Source of the DNA: Geodermatophilus ruber
Lineage (GTDB): Bacteria; Actinomycetota; Actinomycetes; Mycobacteriales; Geodermatophilaceae
Length of the DNA: 64,000 bases
Assembly (NCBI RefSeq): GCF_900114385.1
Contig: NZ_FOSW01000003.1
Location: forward strand, 372,001-436,000
Reading direction: 5' to 3'
Shown: positions 47,802 to 55,370 of the stretch, piece by piece
Position numbering within the stretch: position 1 is the stretch's first letter
How the letters are laid out: each line of letters begins with the position of its first letter
Made by a program: the position numbers and the translations under genes
The notes under the pieces: model-generated
The model's input: only the letters and a program-made list of their open reading frames with translations
The model's database searches: none
What the model was told of the DNA's origin: nothing

Positions 47802-48668
47802 GTGACGACGACAGAGATCCGGACGACGGACGCCGCGAACCCCGGACCGGCGGCCCCCGGGAAGGGGGGCCTGCGCGGGACCGCGCGGCTGTCCAAGCGG
47901 CTCGCGGTGGATTTCGGCGCCCTGGTGGTGCTGGTCGCCCTGTGGCAGCTGGCGACGTCGGCCGCGACCACGCCGTTCTTCCCGACGCCGCTGGAGATCG
48001 TGGAGAACTTCGGGAAGATGTTCTTCACTGGTCCCCCCGAACATCTGTTCCTGACCGACGCCGCGACCGGGGACGTGTTCGCCAGCCTGTGGCGGATGCT
48101 GCTCGGCTACGCGATCGGCTGCGCGTGGGGCATCATCGTCGGCACGCTGCTGGGCCGTTCCAGGGCGGCGCGGGAGTACACCGACCCGGTGGTGGAGTTG
48201 CTGCGGTCGATCCCCGCGACGGCGTCCTTGCCGCTGTTCATCCTCGTCCTCGGCGGCGGCGACTTCATGCGCGTGGCCTTCATCGCCTGGGGTGTCAGCT
48301 GGTTCGTCCTGATCAACACGGCCAGCGGTGTGGCCTCCATCCACGCCACGATGCTGGCGATGGGCCGGGCCTTCCGGGTCTCCCGGGTCCGGCAGCTGTT
48401 CGGCATCATCCTGCCCGCGGCCATGCCGAAGATCCTGGCCGGCATGCGTATCGGTCTGACCGCCGCGCTGATCCTCGTGGTCACCTCGGAGTTCATGGTC
48501 GCGACCAACGGCATCGGGTTCCAGCTGATCCAGGCGCAGCGACGGTTCCAGGTGCTGGACATGTGGACGTGGATGCTGCTGCTGGCGGTGCTGGGCTATC
48601 TGCTCAACACGATCCTCGAAGTGACCGAAGGGCGCCTGCTCGCCTGGCACCGCAAGGCCAGGGACTGA
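47802..48668 (+). CDS. ABC importer permease 2
   Basis: A 288-aa SsuC/TauC-type permease, GTG start 4 bp after the first permease stop. It has the N-terminal LAVDFGALVVLVALWQLAT helix, TPLEIVENFGKMF, and the EAA-like loop AMGRAFRVSRVRQLFGIILPAAMPKILAGMRIG. By eye it is only distantly similar to permease 1, so it is not a recent duplicate. Confidence 0.88.
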   Translation: MTTTEIRTTDAANPGPAAPGKGGLRGTARLSKRLAVDFGALVVLVALWQLATSAATTPFFPTPLEIVENFGKMFFTGPPEHLFLTDAATGDVFASLWRMLLGYAIGCAWGIIVGTLLGRSRAAREYTDPVVELLRSIPATASLPLFILVLGGGDFMRVAFIAWGVSWFVLINTASGVASIHATMLAMGRAFRVSRVRQLFGIILPAAMPKILAGMRIGLTAALILVVTSEFMVATNGIGFQLIQAQRRFQVLDMWTWMLLLAVLGYLLNTILEVTEGRLLAWHRKARD

Positions 48669-48711
48669 CGGCCGCGTGCCGACGACGACCGAGGTGGGGG
48701 ACGAACCAGAG

Positions 48712-49545
48712 ATGAGTGTGACCGTGCCGATGACCGCGACCCGCTCCGCCGTGGACGCGATGCTCCAGGTGGAGGGCATCACCCACGTCTACGGCCAGGG
48801 GGCGACAGCCCACCGGGCCATCGAGAACCTGTCCTTCACCGTCGGCCCTCGGGAGTTCGTCTCCATCGTGGGCCCCTCCGGTGCAGGGAAGACCACGCTG
48901 CTGCGGATCCTCTCGGGGCTGCTGACCCCGACCGAGGGCACCGTCTCTCTGGTGGGCGAGCCGGTCGACGGGGTGCCCGAGGGCATGGCGATGGTGTTCC
49001 AGGACTACAGCCGCTCCCTGCTGCCGTGGCTGTCCATCGAGAAGAACGTGATGTTCCCGCTGACCCGCACCGAGGCCGGCCGGGACGAGCGGCGGCGGAT
49101 CGCGCGGGAGAGCCTCGAGGCCGTCGGCCTCGCCGACCGCCACGACCGGTACCCGTGGCAGCTCTCCGGCGGTATGCAGCAGCGGGTGGCGATCGCACGC
49201 GCCCTGGCCTACCGGCCCCGGCTGCTGCTCATGGACGAGCCGTTCGCCTCCGTGGACGCGCAGACGCGCTCGGACCTGGAGGACCTCGTGCTGTCTCTGC
49301 GGGACCGCTACGACATGACGATCCTCTTCGTCACCCACGACATCGACGAGAGCGTCTACCTCGCCGACCGGGTCCTCGTGCTGTCCCGTCCCCCGGCCCA
49401 TCTCGTCGAGGAGATCCCGGTGCCGATCCCGCACCCGCGGGACCAGATCACCACCAAGGAGACCGACGAGTTCGTCGACCTCCGCGGCCGCGTGGCTCGC
49501 CTCATCCGCAGCGGCGGACAGCCGGACGGCGGGGGCAGCCGGTAG
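48712..49545 (+). CDS. ABC importer ATP-binding protein
   Basis: A 277-aa ATPase of the SsuB/TauB type. Walker A is VGPSGAGKTTLL, the Q loop VFQDYSRSLLPW, the signature LSGGMQQRVAIARAL, Walker B LLLMDEPFASVD and the switch His in VTHDIDES. ATG 48712 follows GGTGGGGGAC; a GTG at 48676 would add 12 residues and remains possible. It completes the importer and is followed by a small hairpin overlapping its stop (49539-49562) before the hydroxylase gene. Confidence 0.92.
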   Translation: MSVTVPMTATRSAVDAMLQVEGITHVYGQGATAHRAIENLSFTVGPREFVSIVGPSGAGKTTLLRILSGLLTPTEGTVSLVGEPVDGVPEGMAMVFQDYSRSLLPWLSIEKNVMFPLTRTEAGRDERRRIARESLEAVGLADRHDRYPWQLSGGMQQRVAIARALAYRPRLLLMDEPFASVDAQTRSDLEDLVLSLRDRYDMTILFVTHDIDESVYLADRVLVLSRPPAHLVEEIPVPIPHPRDQITTKETDEFVDLRGRVARLIRSGGQPDGGGSR

Positions 49546-49611
49546 GGCACTCCCCTACCCGGGCCGGTAGGCGACGGACTCTGAGACGAACTGCGACATG
49601 AGGAGCAAGGC

Positions 49612-50814
49612 GTGAGCGAACGTGCATCCGTGCTGGTGGTCGGTGTCGGTCCGGTCGGCGTCCTGAATGCATTGGGACTGGCGCGGGCCGGGGTGCCGGT
49701 CACCCTGTTCGAGCGCGGTCCAGGGGTCGTTCAGTCACCGCGGGCGGCGGTCTACCACTGGTCGGTCCTCGACGGCCTCGAGCGACTCGGGGTCTACGAC
49801 AAGGCCGTGAACAAGGGCTTCCTCAAGCAGGACTACGAGTACCGGGTCTTCAAGACCGGCGAGCAGATCAGGTTCGGCCTGCAGTCCCTGGAAGGGATCG
49901 TCAAGCGCCCGTACAACCTCCACCTCGGGCAGAACCGGCTGGTGGAGGTGGCGCTGGAGGAGCTCGCCGCCTTCGACCACGCCGTTGTGCGCTGGGAGCA
50001 TGAGTTCGTCGACCTGGACCAGGACGACGACGGGGTGCGGGCGACCTTCACCACGCCCGAGGGCACGCTGACCTACGCCGGCGACTGGCTGATCGGGGCC
50101 GATGGCGCGCGCAGCCAGGTGCGCACCGCGCTGGGCATCGAGTTCGAGGGCATCACCTGGCCCGAGCGGTTCGTGGCCACCAACGTCCGGTACCCGTTCC
50201 AGGAGCACGGGTTCGGCCAGACGACGTTCCTCATCGACGACGTCTACGGCGCGGTGATCGCCAAGCTCGACACCACCGGCGGCCCGGGCATGTGGCGCTA
50301 CACCTACTGTGAGGACGCTTCCCTGCCCGAGGAGGGCGTGCTGGACCGGATGCCCGACTTCCTCCGGGCGGTGCTGCCCACGCAGGAGGGCTTCGAGCTG
50401 GTGGCCCACGCCCCATACCGCATGCACCAGCGGTCGGCGACGAGGTATCGGGACGGGCGGGTCCTGCTCGCCGGGGACGCCGCGCATGCCACCAACCCCA
50501 CCGGCGGGCTCGGGTTGACCGGGGGCATGTTCGACACCTACGTCCTGCAGGAGGCCCTCGCCGCCGTCATCCACGGCCAGGCCGACGAAGCAGTCCTGGA
50601 TCAGTACGCCGCGGAACGACGGCGGATCTTCCTCGAGGTCGCCAGCCCCGCGGCATCGAACAACAAGCGGCTCATCTACCACTCCTCCGACCCCGACCAG
50701 CTCGAACGCGACCTCCAGGGTCTGCGGCGGCTGGAAACCGACGAGGATGCCGTCGTCGAGCGGCTGATGTTCACCAAGTCCATGGAGAGCAAGTCCCTGA
50801 TCGGGGCCTGGTGA
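49612..50814 (+). CDS. FAD-dependent aromatic-type monooxygenase
   Basis: A 400-aa class A flavoprotein hydroxylase starting at GTG 49612 behind AGGAGCAAGG. It has the dinucleotide motif VVGVGPVGVLNALGLARAG, the DG motif in WLIGADGARSQVRTALG and the GD motif GRVLLAGDAAHATNPTGGLGLTGG. These enzymes hydroxylate phenolic or related acids using NAD(P)H and O2. It is directly downstream of the importer, supporting oxidation of the imported compound. The exact substrate is unknown. Confidence 0.9.
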   Translation: MSERASVLVVGVGPVGVLNALGLARAGVPVTLFERGPGVVQSPRAAVYHWSVLDGLERLGVYDKAVNKGFLKQDYEYRVFKTGEQIRFGLQSLEGIVKRPYNLHLGQNRLVEVALEELAAFDHAVVRWEHEFVDLDQDDDGVRATFTTPEGTLTYAGDWLIGADGARSQVRTALGIEFEGITWPERFVATNVRYPFQEHGFGQTTFLIDDVYGAVIAKLDTTGGPGMWRYTYCEDASLPEEGVLDRMPDFLRAVLPTQEGFELVAHAPYRMHQRSATRYRDGRVLLAGDAAHATNPTGGLGLTGGMFDTYVLQEALAAVIHGQADEAVLDQYAAERRRIFLEVASPAASNNKRLIYHSSDPDQLERDLQGLRRLETDEDAVVERLMFTKSMESKSLIGAW

Positions 50815-50917
50815 GTGACGTGCAGACCGTCACCGCCCGCGGACAGGCCAGGGACTGACGACGCGGTGAGCCGCCAGTGGGGCGGGTGGAGCTGCTGCCG
50901 CGCCGGCGGCTCTCTCC

Positions 50918-50997
50918 ATGAAGACGGAGGCCGGGGCCGAACGAGTTCGCTGGGCTTGGTGGTCCGTGATCTCGATCGGTGCGTGGCCTACACGTGA
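50918..50997 (+). pseudogene. Possible remnant of a glyoxalase/VOC-family gene start
   Basis: In the 199-bp gap before the SDR, a frame near 50940-50997 reads SLGLVVRDLDRCVAYT and stops. This looks like the first strand of VOC (glyoxalase/dioxygenase-fold) proteins, H-LGLVVRDLDRAVAFY. Nothing of the remaining domain follows. The match is short and could be chance. Confidence 0.3.
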
Positions 50998-51013
50998 GGG
51001 GGTGACGTCCTGG

Positions 51014-51859
51014 ATGAAGGACCTGGTCGGCAAGGTCGCCGTAGTGACCGGCGGTGCCAGCGGGATCGGCTATGCGATGGCGGCGCGATTCCACGCCGAG
51101 GGCATGAAGGTCGTCGTCGCGGACATCGAGGACGATGCCCTCGTTGCGGCCGTGGCACGACTGTCCGCCGACGGGGGGGCCGTCGTCGGCCAGCGCACCG
51201 ACGTGAGCGACCTGGCGAGCGTGGAGAGTCTGGCCGAGCGCGCCGTCGGCGAGTTCGGTCGGGTCGACGTCCTGTGCAACAACGCCGGTGTGGACACGGG
51301 CGGCAGTTTCCTCGGGATCCCCGACACCGGCTGGCGCTGGGTGATGGACGTCAATTTCTACGGGGTCCTCAACGGGTGCCGCGTCTTCCTGCCGCTGCTG
51401 GCGCAGCAGGACGAGGGGCACATCGTCAACACCGGGTCCGTCGCCTCCTTCCACTCGGGAACACCGACGATGACGCCGTACTGCGTGTCCAAGTTCGCGG
51501 TGCTCGGTCTCACCGAGTGCCTGGACATCGAGCTCAGGGCTACGGGCAGCCCGGTCAGGGTGTCACTGCTGGCCCCGGGCCCGGTCAGGACCCGCATGCC
51601 GCAGGCCGAGCGGAACCTTCCGAGCCACGTGCCCCCCGCAGCCGAGCCCGAACGTCTGGCGGTTCTCGAGGGACTGGCGCGGAAAGCCACCGACGAAGGT
51701 CTCGAGCCCTCCCATGTCGCCGCGATGGTCGTGGAGGCCGTCCGCGAGGAGCGGTTCTTCATCCTCCCCCATCCGGACATGGCCCTGGCCGGGGTGCGGA
51801 AGCGGTTGACGTGGATGGAGACCGGGCGCCCTCCGGCGCCGCGGGTTGCCGGCACCTGA
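51014..51859 (+). CDS. Short-chain dehydrogenase/reductase
   Basis: A 281-aa classical SDR starting at ATG 51014. Cofactor motif VTGGASGIG near residue 12, ADIED after the second strand (NAD+ preference), NNAGV, catalytic Ser in NTGSVASFHSG, and YCVSK. The C-terminal part is extended by about 30 residues (RFFILPHPDMALAGVRKRLTWMETGRPP), a form common in SDRs of steroid/aromatic gene clusters. It probably oxidises an alcohol intermediate in the imported compound's pathway. Confidence 0.87.
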   Translation: MKDLVGKVAVVTGGASGIGYAMAARFHAEGMKVVVADIEDDALVAAVARLSADGGAVVGQRTDVSDLASVESLAERAVGEFGRVDVLCNNAGVDTGGSFLGIPDTGWRWVMDVNFYGVLNGCRVFLPLLAQQDEGHIVNTGSVASFHSGTPTMTPYCVSKFAVLGLTECLDIELRATGSPVRVSLLAPGPVRTRMPQAERNLPSHVPPAAEPERLAVLEGLARKATDEGLEPSHVAAMVVEAVREERFFILPHPDMALAGVRKRLTWMETGRPPAPRVAGT

Positions 51860-51929
51860 CCTCGGCCATCCCTGGACGGGACCCGCCGTCACCGGGGCGG
51901 CAGGACCATGACGAGCAGCAAGGACGACG

Positions 51930-52919
51930 ATGACTCCGCATGAACGGGCAGAGCCGGTACACCGCCGCAGGGGAGCCTTCTGGCTTCCCGGCGACGTGCA
52001 GGTCACCGGGACAGCTCCGTGGCAGCTGGGTCCGGCGTGGGTGCAGTGGGAGGCGCCGGCCGAGCTGACCGGCCGGCCTCCGATGATCTTCGTCCACGGT
52101 GGTGGGGGTCAGTCGACGGACTGGATGGGCACCACGGGGGCGTCCGTGGGCTGGGCCGAGCTCGCCGTCCGTCACGGCTTCCCCGCGTACCTGCTCGACC
52201 GCCCGGGGCACGGGCGCTCCCCGTGGGATCCTGCGCGGATGGGGGCGAAGACACCGTTCCCCGACTACGCAGGGCTGGAGGCGCTCCTGGTGCCGCGCGA
52301 GGGACAGCGGGCGAGCGCGCACACGGCCTGGCCGTGGCCCCGGGAGGTCGGCACGCCGCACGTCGACGCCCAGGCGGCGTCCTCGTCCGGCATGCTGCTG
52401 GACACCCCGCTGAGTCAGGAACTCGATGCCCGACGCCTCGTAGATCTGCTCCAGCTCACCGGGCCAGCGGTGGTCGTCGTCCACTCGGCCGGGGGGCCTG
52501 CCGGCTGGCTGGCTGCCGACCGCCGGCCGGACCTCGTCCGTTGCGTCGTGGCCGTCGAGCCGCTGGGGCCGCCCTACCGGGACATGGGGCCGCGGGGGGT
52601 CCTGACCGAGGGCCCTACCGCCGTTCCCCTGCACTGGGAGGAGTCGGCCAGCGGCCGGCGGCTGACGAACCTCGCCCAGGTCCCGGCGTGCGTCGTGTCG
52701 GCCGAAGCGTCCGGAAGAGCCGAGGACGACCGGGAGACGATCGCCTTCCTCAGGGACGGCGGAGTCAGCGTGGACCACGTGGACCTGGCCGAGCACGGGA
52801 TCACCGGCAACGGACACGGTCTGACACTCGAGGTGAACAACGCGGAGATCTTCACGCTCGTCGTGGATTGGGTGAGCGTGCACGCCGAGCTGTCGACGAG
52901 GACGGTCAGCCGAACCTAG
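51930..52919 (+). CDS. Alpha/beta hydrolase (esterase-like)
   Basis: A 329-aa cytoplasmic hydrolase starting at ATG 51930 behind AAGGACG. The oxyanion segment is IFVHGGGGQSTDW, the strand-4 motif LLDRPGHGRSPWD, the nucleophile elbow VVVHSAGGPAG (Ser186) and the likely His in EHGITGNGHGLTLE. The nucleophile motif HSAGG is an esterase form. In a pathway with a hydroxylase it could cleave an ester or C-C bond, but the family is too broad to say. Confidence 0.82.
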   Translation: MTPHERAEPVHRRRGAFWLPGDVQVTGTAPWQLGPAWVQWEAPAELTGRPPMIFVHGGGGQSTDWMGTTGASVGWAELAVRHGFPAYLLDRPGHGRSPWDPARMGAKTPFPDYAGLEALLVPREGQRASAHTAWPWPREVGTPHVDAQAASSSGMLLDTPLSQELDARRLVDLLQLTGPAVVVVHSAGGPAGWLAADRRPDLVRCVVAVEPLGPPYRDMGPRGVLTEGPTAVPLHWEESASGRRLTNLAQVPACVVSAEASGRAEDDRETIAFLRDGGVSVDHVDLAEHGITGNGHGLTLEVNNAEIFTLVVDWVSVHAELSTRTVSRT

Positions 52920-53012
52920 CCCACAGCGGCCGCTCCCACTCGCGGTCGGCGCCGCACCCGTGATCCAGCCCCTGATCGACACGCCTGCGGGCGCTCCCGG
53001 AGAGGAAGGCCG

Positions 53013-53411
53013 ATGACCACCAGCCGCACGCGGAGAGAGACCTACGAGGAGGGCCTGTCCGTCCGCAAGGCGGTCCTCGGCGCGGAACACGTGGAGCGGT
53101 CCCTGGCCAACGTGAGCGATTTCGCGCGCCCGGTACAGGAGCTCGTGACGGAGTACTGCTGGGGGGCGGTCTGGACCCGGCCCGGGCTCGAGCGCAAGAC
53201 ACGGAGCCTGCTGAACCTCGCCATGCTCACCGCGCTGAACCGCGGTCACGAGCTCGGCGTCCACGTCAAGGGGGCCGTGACGAACGGCTGCTCCCGCGAG
53301 GAGATCCAGGAGGCCCTGCTGCAGACGGCCATCTACGTGGGCGTCCCCGCCGCGCTGGAGTCCTTCCGGATCGCCGAACGCGCGCTCGCCGAGCTGGACG
53401 CCGAGGCCTGA
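53013..53411 (+). CDS. Carboxymuconolactone decarboxylase-family protein
   Basis: A 132-aa helical protein close to PcaC: GAEHVERSLANVSDFARPVQELVTEYCWGAVWTRPGL, then LNLAMLTALNRGHELGVHVKGAVTNG and EEIQEALLQTAIYVGVPAALESF. The CxxCxxH redox motif of AhpD-type relatives is absent, so decarboxylase or lactone chemistry is more likely than peroxidase activity. True PcaC acts in protocatechuate breakdown, but the neighbouring pca genes are missing here. It ends 1 bp before the next gene's start. Confidence 0.85.
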   Translation: MTTSRTRRETYEEGLSVRKAVLGAEHVERSLANVSDFARPVQELVTEYCWGAVWTRPGLERKTRSLLNLAMLTALNRGHELGVHVKGAVTNGCSREEIQEALLQTAIYVGVPAALESFRIAERALAELDAEA

Positions 53412-53412
53412 G

Positions 53413-54273
53413 GTGCGGATCGGCTTCATCGGCCTGGGCAACATGGGGTTGCCCATGGCCACGCGCCTGCGGGAGGCCGGTCATCAGGTGGTCGGCACAG
53501 ACCTGGTCGCCGAGAACCGCAGTCGACTGGAGGAACGGGGCGGTGTGGCCACCACATCCGCGGCTGACGTCGCTGCGAACGTCGACGTCCTGATCTTGAT
53601 GCTGCCCAGCTCCGACGTCGTCGAGTCCGTGCTGGCGGACGAAGCGGTCGCCGCGGCGTTGCGCCCTGGCTGCCTCGTCGTCGACATGAGCTCGTCCGAG
53701 CCGCTGCGGACGCGGGCGCTGGCCGAGCGCCTGGCCGCGGAGCGCGGGGTCGACCTGGTCGACGCCCCCGTCTCCGGCGGCGTCAAGGGCGCGGTCGCCG
53801 GGAAGCTGACGATCATGATCGGCGGTCGGGAGGAGCTCGTCGGGCGGCTGCGACCCGTCCTCGAGGCGATGGGCACGGTTGTCCACACCGGACCGGTCGC
53901 CTCCGGGCACGCGCTCAAGGCGCTGAACAACCTGATGTCGGCCGCGCACCTGCTCGTCACGAGCGAGGCGGTGCTCGCCGGCCGCGAGTTCGGCCTGGAC
54001 CCTGCCGTCATGCTGGCCGCCGTCAACGGCTCGAGCGGCCGCAGCGGATCCACGGAGAACAAGTGGCCCAACTTCATCTTGCCCGGGACGTACGACTCGG
54101 GGTTCGCGCTGCAGCTGATGCTCAAGGACATGCGCATTGCGACCGCGCTCGCGACCCAGCTGGGCGTCCCCAGCCGGCTCGGCGAGCGGGCCGTGGAGCT
54201 GTGGGCTCTGGCGGCGCAGGAGCTGCCGGCGGGCGCGGACCACACCGAGATCGCCCGCTGGCTGGGGACCTGA
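53413..54273 (+). CDS. Beta-hydroxyacid dehydrogenase (3-hydroxyisobutyrate dehydrogenase family)
   Basis: A 286-aa NAD(P)-dependent dehydrogenase starting at GTG 53413. The Rossmann motif is IGFIGLGNMGLPMA; the substrate motif DAPVSGGVKGAVAGKL (near residue 117) and the catalytic Lys in SGHALKALNNLM (about residue 165) are intact, and the C-terminal helical domain is complete. Enzymes of this group oxidise 3-hydroxyisobutyrate, tartronate semialdehyde and related hydroxyacids. Last gene of the importer/catabolic operon. Confidence 0.9.
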   Translation: MRIGFIGLGNMGLPMATRLREAGHQVVGTDLVAENRSRLEERGGVATTSAADVAANVDVLILMLPSSDVVESVLADEAVAAALRPGCLVVDMSSSEPLRTRALAERLAAERGVDLVDAPVSGGVKGAVAGKLTIMIGGREELVGRLRPVLEAMGTVVHTGPVASGHALKALNNLMSAAHLLVTSEAVLAGREFGLDPAVMLAAVNGSSGRSGSTENKWPNFILPGTYDSGFALQLMLKDMRIATALATQLGVPSRLGERAVELWALAAQELPAGADHTEIARWLGT

Positions 54274-54628
54274 ACGCTTCTCGCACCCACGGGCGGGATG
54301 TCCGAGTTCGCCGGACACCCTCGGCTCGGCCCAGGGCCGGTGACTCGAGGTCCCTTCACCCGGGGTCCGGTGCGCTCGCTGCGCTTCGTGGCGAGCGGCG
54401 ACCCGGTGTCCTTGCAGGTGAGCCCCTCCTCCCCTGCTGCCGCCCGCACGACGAGGCACCTGTCCCTCCGGAGACGACTGTGCTTCGCGCACCCGCCGGG
54501 CAAGCTTGAGCGGCTCACCGAGCTCCCAGCTTTGTGCGCATGTGCCGGGCCGCCCCTCGCGCACCCTCGGCAGAACCCCACGCTCATCCGCCGTGGGGTT
54601 CTGCCGTATCGGCGCTGCACGACATCGC
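54274..54628. other. Convergent non-coding stretch
   Basis: 355 bp between the end of the catabolic operon and the end of the partner-switch operon. It contains a strong hairpin, listed separately, and no supported gene. Confidence 0.6.
54568..54606. terminator. Bidirectional terminator
   Basis: A perfect 15-bp stem (CGGCAGAACCCCACG and complement) with a 9-nt loop between convergent operons. The strongest hairpin in the window. Confidence 0.8.
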
Positions 54629-55045
54629 TCATGGGTCCATGCGCCACCGCACGATTCGCCAGTGGTTCGTCGAACCTTCACGTCGGTAACTGAGCTCGTG
54701 CACGGCGGCCAGTGCCAGGGCCAGCCCGCGTCCCGACTCGGCGAGGGGGGAGGGCAGCTGAGCTGCGTCCAGGTCCACGTCCGCCCGCTTCCCCTCGTCG
54801 CGGAACTCGGCCTGGAGACGGCCGGGTTGCGCGACCACCGCGAGCTCGAAGGCGATGGGCTCGCCGTCCGTGGCGTGTCGGATGATGTTTCCGGCGATCT
54901 CGATGACGGCGGTCTCGAACCGGATCCTGTCCGGCAGCACGACGTCGTCGTGCTGCAGCCACAGGCGCTCCAGCAGCGCCTGCACCTTCTCGAGGGACTC
55001 CGGTTCGGTCGACGCCGTGAGGCGCAGGCCCCCGTCAACCGTCAT
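54629..55045 (-). CDS. HATPase anti-sigma/switch kinase (RsbW-like)
   Basis: A 138-aa GHKL-fold kinase starting at ATG 55045, 11 bp inside the end of the STAS gene. The N box is AVIEIAGNIIRHATDG, followed by EFRDEGKRADVD (G1 position) and the lid/G2 segment LAESGRGLALALAAVHEL. Such kinases phosphorylate a STAS antagonist on Ser/Thr and hold a target protein when the antagonist is phosphorylated. With no sigma factor in the operon, the controlled partner may be the glycosyltransferase or a distant sigma factor. Confidence 0.87.
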   Translation of the reverse strand: MTVDGGLRLTASTEPESLEKVQALLERLWLQHDDVVLPDRIRFETAVIEIAGNIIRHATDGEPIAFELAVVAQPGRLQAEFRDEGKRADVDLDAAQLPSPLAESGRGLALALAAVHELSYRREGSTNHWRIVRWRMDP

Positions 55046-55370
55046 GCAGGGCTCCCTCGACGGTGTCGTGCGGTCGGAGGACCCGGTCGAGGTTGGTGAG
55101 CTGGAGAACGGTGGCCACCTGGGAGCCGACGCGGGCGATCCGGAGGTCCCCACCGGCCTGGCGCGCCTGCTTGAGGCCACCGATGATCGCCCCCAGACCG
55201 GAGGAGTCGATGAACTCGCAGGCGCTGAGGTCGACGACGATGAGCACCCGCTGGGCGTCGACCGCCTCGGCGACGGCGGCGCGCAACTGGGGCGCCGTCA
55301 CCATGGTCAGCCGGCCCCGGGGCCTGAGCACGGCCGAGTTCCCGGTTCCCTGCACGTCCACCTCGATCAC
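55035..55370 (-). CDS. STAS-domain antagonist (RsbV-like)
   Basis: A 111-aa STAS protein starting at GTG 55370, overlapping the glycosyltransferase stop by four bases. It has VLRPRGRLTMVTAPQLRAAV, VVDLSACEFIDSSGLGAIIGGLKQAR, in which the Ser after the Asp is the expected phosphorylation site, and VLQLTNLDRVL. It should be phosphorylated by the adjacent kinase and dephosphorylated by the PP2C protein encoded upstream, forming a partner switch. Confidence 0.9.
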   Translation of the reverse strand: MIEVDVQGTGNSAVLRPRGRLTMVTAPQLRAAVAEAVDAQRVLIVVDLSACEFIDSSGLGAIIGGLKQARQAGGDLRIARVGSQVATVLQLTNLDRVLRPHDTVEGALHDG

